Assembly (NCBI GenBank): GCA_958450325.1
Contig: OY288254.1
Coordinates: 33,861,577-33,925,576, forward strand
Source: Agrostemma githago
Lineage: Eukaryota; Streptophyta; Magnoliopsida; Caryophyllales; Caryophyllaceae
Direction: 5' to 3'
Length of the DNA: 64,000 bases
The first letter of the stretch is position 1. Each line of letters opens with the position of its first letter. Shown here piece by piece: positions 63,672 to 64,000 of the stretch. The notes under the pieces are model-generated. The model searched no databases. It was given only the letters and a program-made list of their open reading frames with translations, and was not told the origin of the DNA. Position numbers and translations under genes: made by a program.

Positions 63672-63715
63672 AAAGAGTTTAGGGTAATCCAACCCTAAAC
63701 CCTTTTCCTTATTCA
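63672..63715 (+). repeat. Hairpin with independent 33-bp core deletion
   Basis: AAAGAGTTTAGGGT is joined to AATCCAACCC at 63685/63686. The missing 33 bases comprise the inner arms and loop (TGGATTAGGCG through CTCCGCCT). The breakpoints differ from the six deletion monomers at 44-56 kb although the size is the same. The remaining TTTAGGGT/AATCCAACCCTAAA arms are short and nearly contiguous. Only a single T of microhomology is visible. Confidence 0.9.
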
Positions 63716-64000
63716 AGGTCACTAAACACGCAAGAAACTGAACACTAAGAGAGTATTGGTGAACCCTGTCGTGGATGTGATTCAAAGATGGGGCACTGAA
63801 CCTTAAGAGTGGGGTACTGCATAAGACGGGACGGAAAAGGGTTTAGGGTTGAATTAGGTGGACCCGCTACGCGGCTCCGCCTAATACAACCCTAAATAAT
63901 TTTCATTATTCAAGGACGGAAAAGGGTTTAGGGTTGGATTAGGCAGATGCGCTTCGCGGCTCCGCCTAATCCAACCCCAAACCCTTTTCCTTATTCAAGG

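Larger units (their letters stand above)
1..64000. repeat. Giant tandem satellite array (about 197-bp monomer, higher-order repeats)
   Basis: Every line of the window is made of the same monomer: it starts TGAACCTTAAGAG, runs through GCATAAGACGGGACGG, a 73-bp palindrome and TTATTCAAGGTCACTAAACC, and ends GATTCAAAGATGGGGCAC. Both ends of the window lie inside monomers, so neither array boundary is present. Lengths seen are 197 bp (most), 196 bp (one C lost after the palindrome), 281-282 bp (second hairpin added), 200 bp (GGC insertion) and 164 bp (33-bp deletion). No gene, RNA gene or mobile element interrupts the array; all stretches longer than 300 bases hold only this satellite. Arms with TTTAGGG suggest an organism with the plant/algal-type telomere repeat. 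A centromeric or subtelomeric location is inference. Confidence 0.99.

Noticed and set aside
1..64000. CRISPR array
   Set aside because: Repeats are about 197 bp and contiguous with no unique spacers; the 73-bp palindromes are separated by near-identical sequence.
1..64000. Genuine interstitial telomere tract
   Set aside because: TTTAGGG occurs as one unit per arm and not in tandem runs; no stretch of three or more consecutive telomere units was seen.
1..64000. rDNA intergenic spacer repeats
   Set aside because: No rRNA gene sequence is present anywhere in 64 kb, which is longer than typical spacers, and no promoter-like unique block interrupts the array.

Overview
The whole 64-kb window is one uninterrupted tandem satellite array. 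I found no protein-coding gene, rRNA, tRNA, CRISPR array, transposon or unique sequence in it. The basic unit is a monomer of about 197 bp (196 bp in one subtype). Allowing for longer double-hairpin units, I estimate roughly 300 monomers in the window. Each monomer carries a near-perfect 73-bp palindrome. Its arms begin GGAAAAGGGTTTAGGG and end CCCTAAACCCTTTTCC, so each arm holds a copy of TTTAGGG, the canonical telomere repeat of land plants, many green algae and some other protists. Together with the higher-order repeat layering and near-nucleosomal monomer length, this suggests a centromeric, pericentromeric or subtelomeric block of a eukaryotic nuclear chromosome, most likely plant or algal. 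The species cannot be named from the sequence.

Monomers fall into recognisable subtypes: loop variants TTC, TAC, TAT and others; double-hairpin monomers of 281-282 bp; monomers with a 33-bp deletion (164 bp); monomers with a GGC insertion in the stem; and monomers with an inverted hairpin core. These are arranged in nested higher-order repeats. Left part (1-12.7 kb): 1,069, 1,745, 3,883 and 1,633-bp periods. Middle (13-31 kb): 1,352, 2,138, 2,616/2,813, 872/478 and 1,354-bp periods. 31-45 kb: 1,463, 2,138 (three copies) and 2,254-bp periods, with a longer-range copy 8,668 bp away. 44.5-57 kb: 1,542, 2,329/2,330, 3,315, 3,764 and 7,635-bp offsets marked by the 33-bp deletion. Right part (57-64 kb): less regular, with more private substitutions and short duplications of 393 and 1,266 bp. 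Nearly every offset I measured is a sum of whole monomer lengths, so amplification has stayed in monomer register.

The most interesting feature is the palindrome. It is the site of the notable structural changes: hairpin tandem duplication, core inversion, two different 33-bp core deletions, stem insertion and loop diversification. Its TTTAGGG/CCCTAAA arms point toward each other as they would in an end-to-end telomere fusion. All periods were measured by locating marker variants by eye in the numbered sequence. Marker-to-marker offsets are exact, but block boundaries are approximate to tens of bases.
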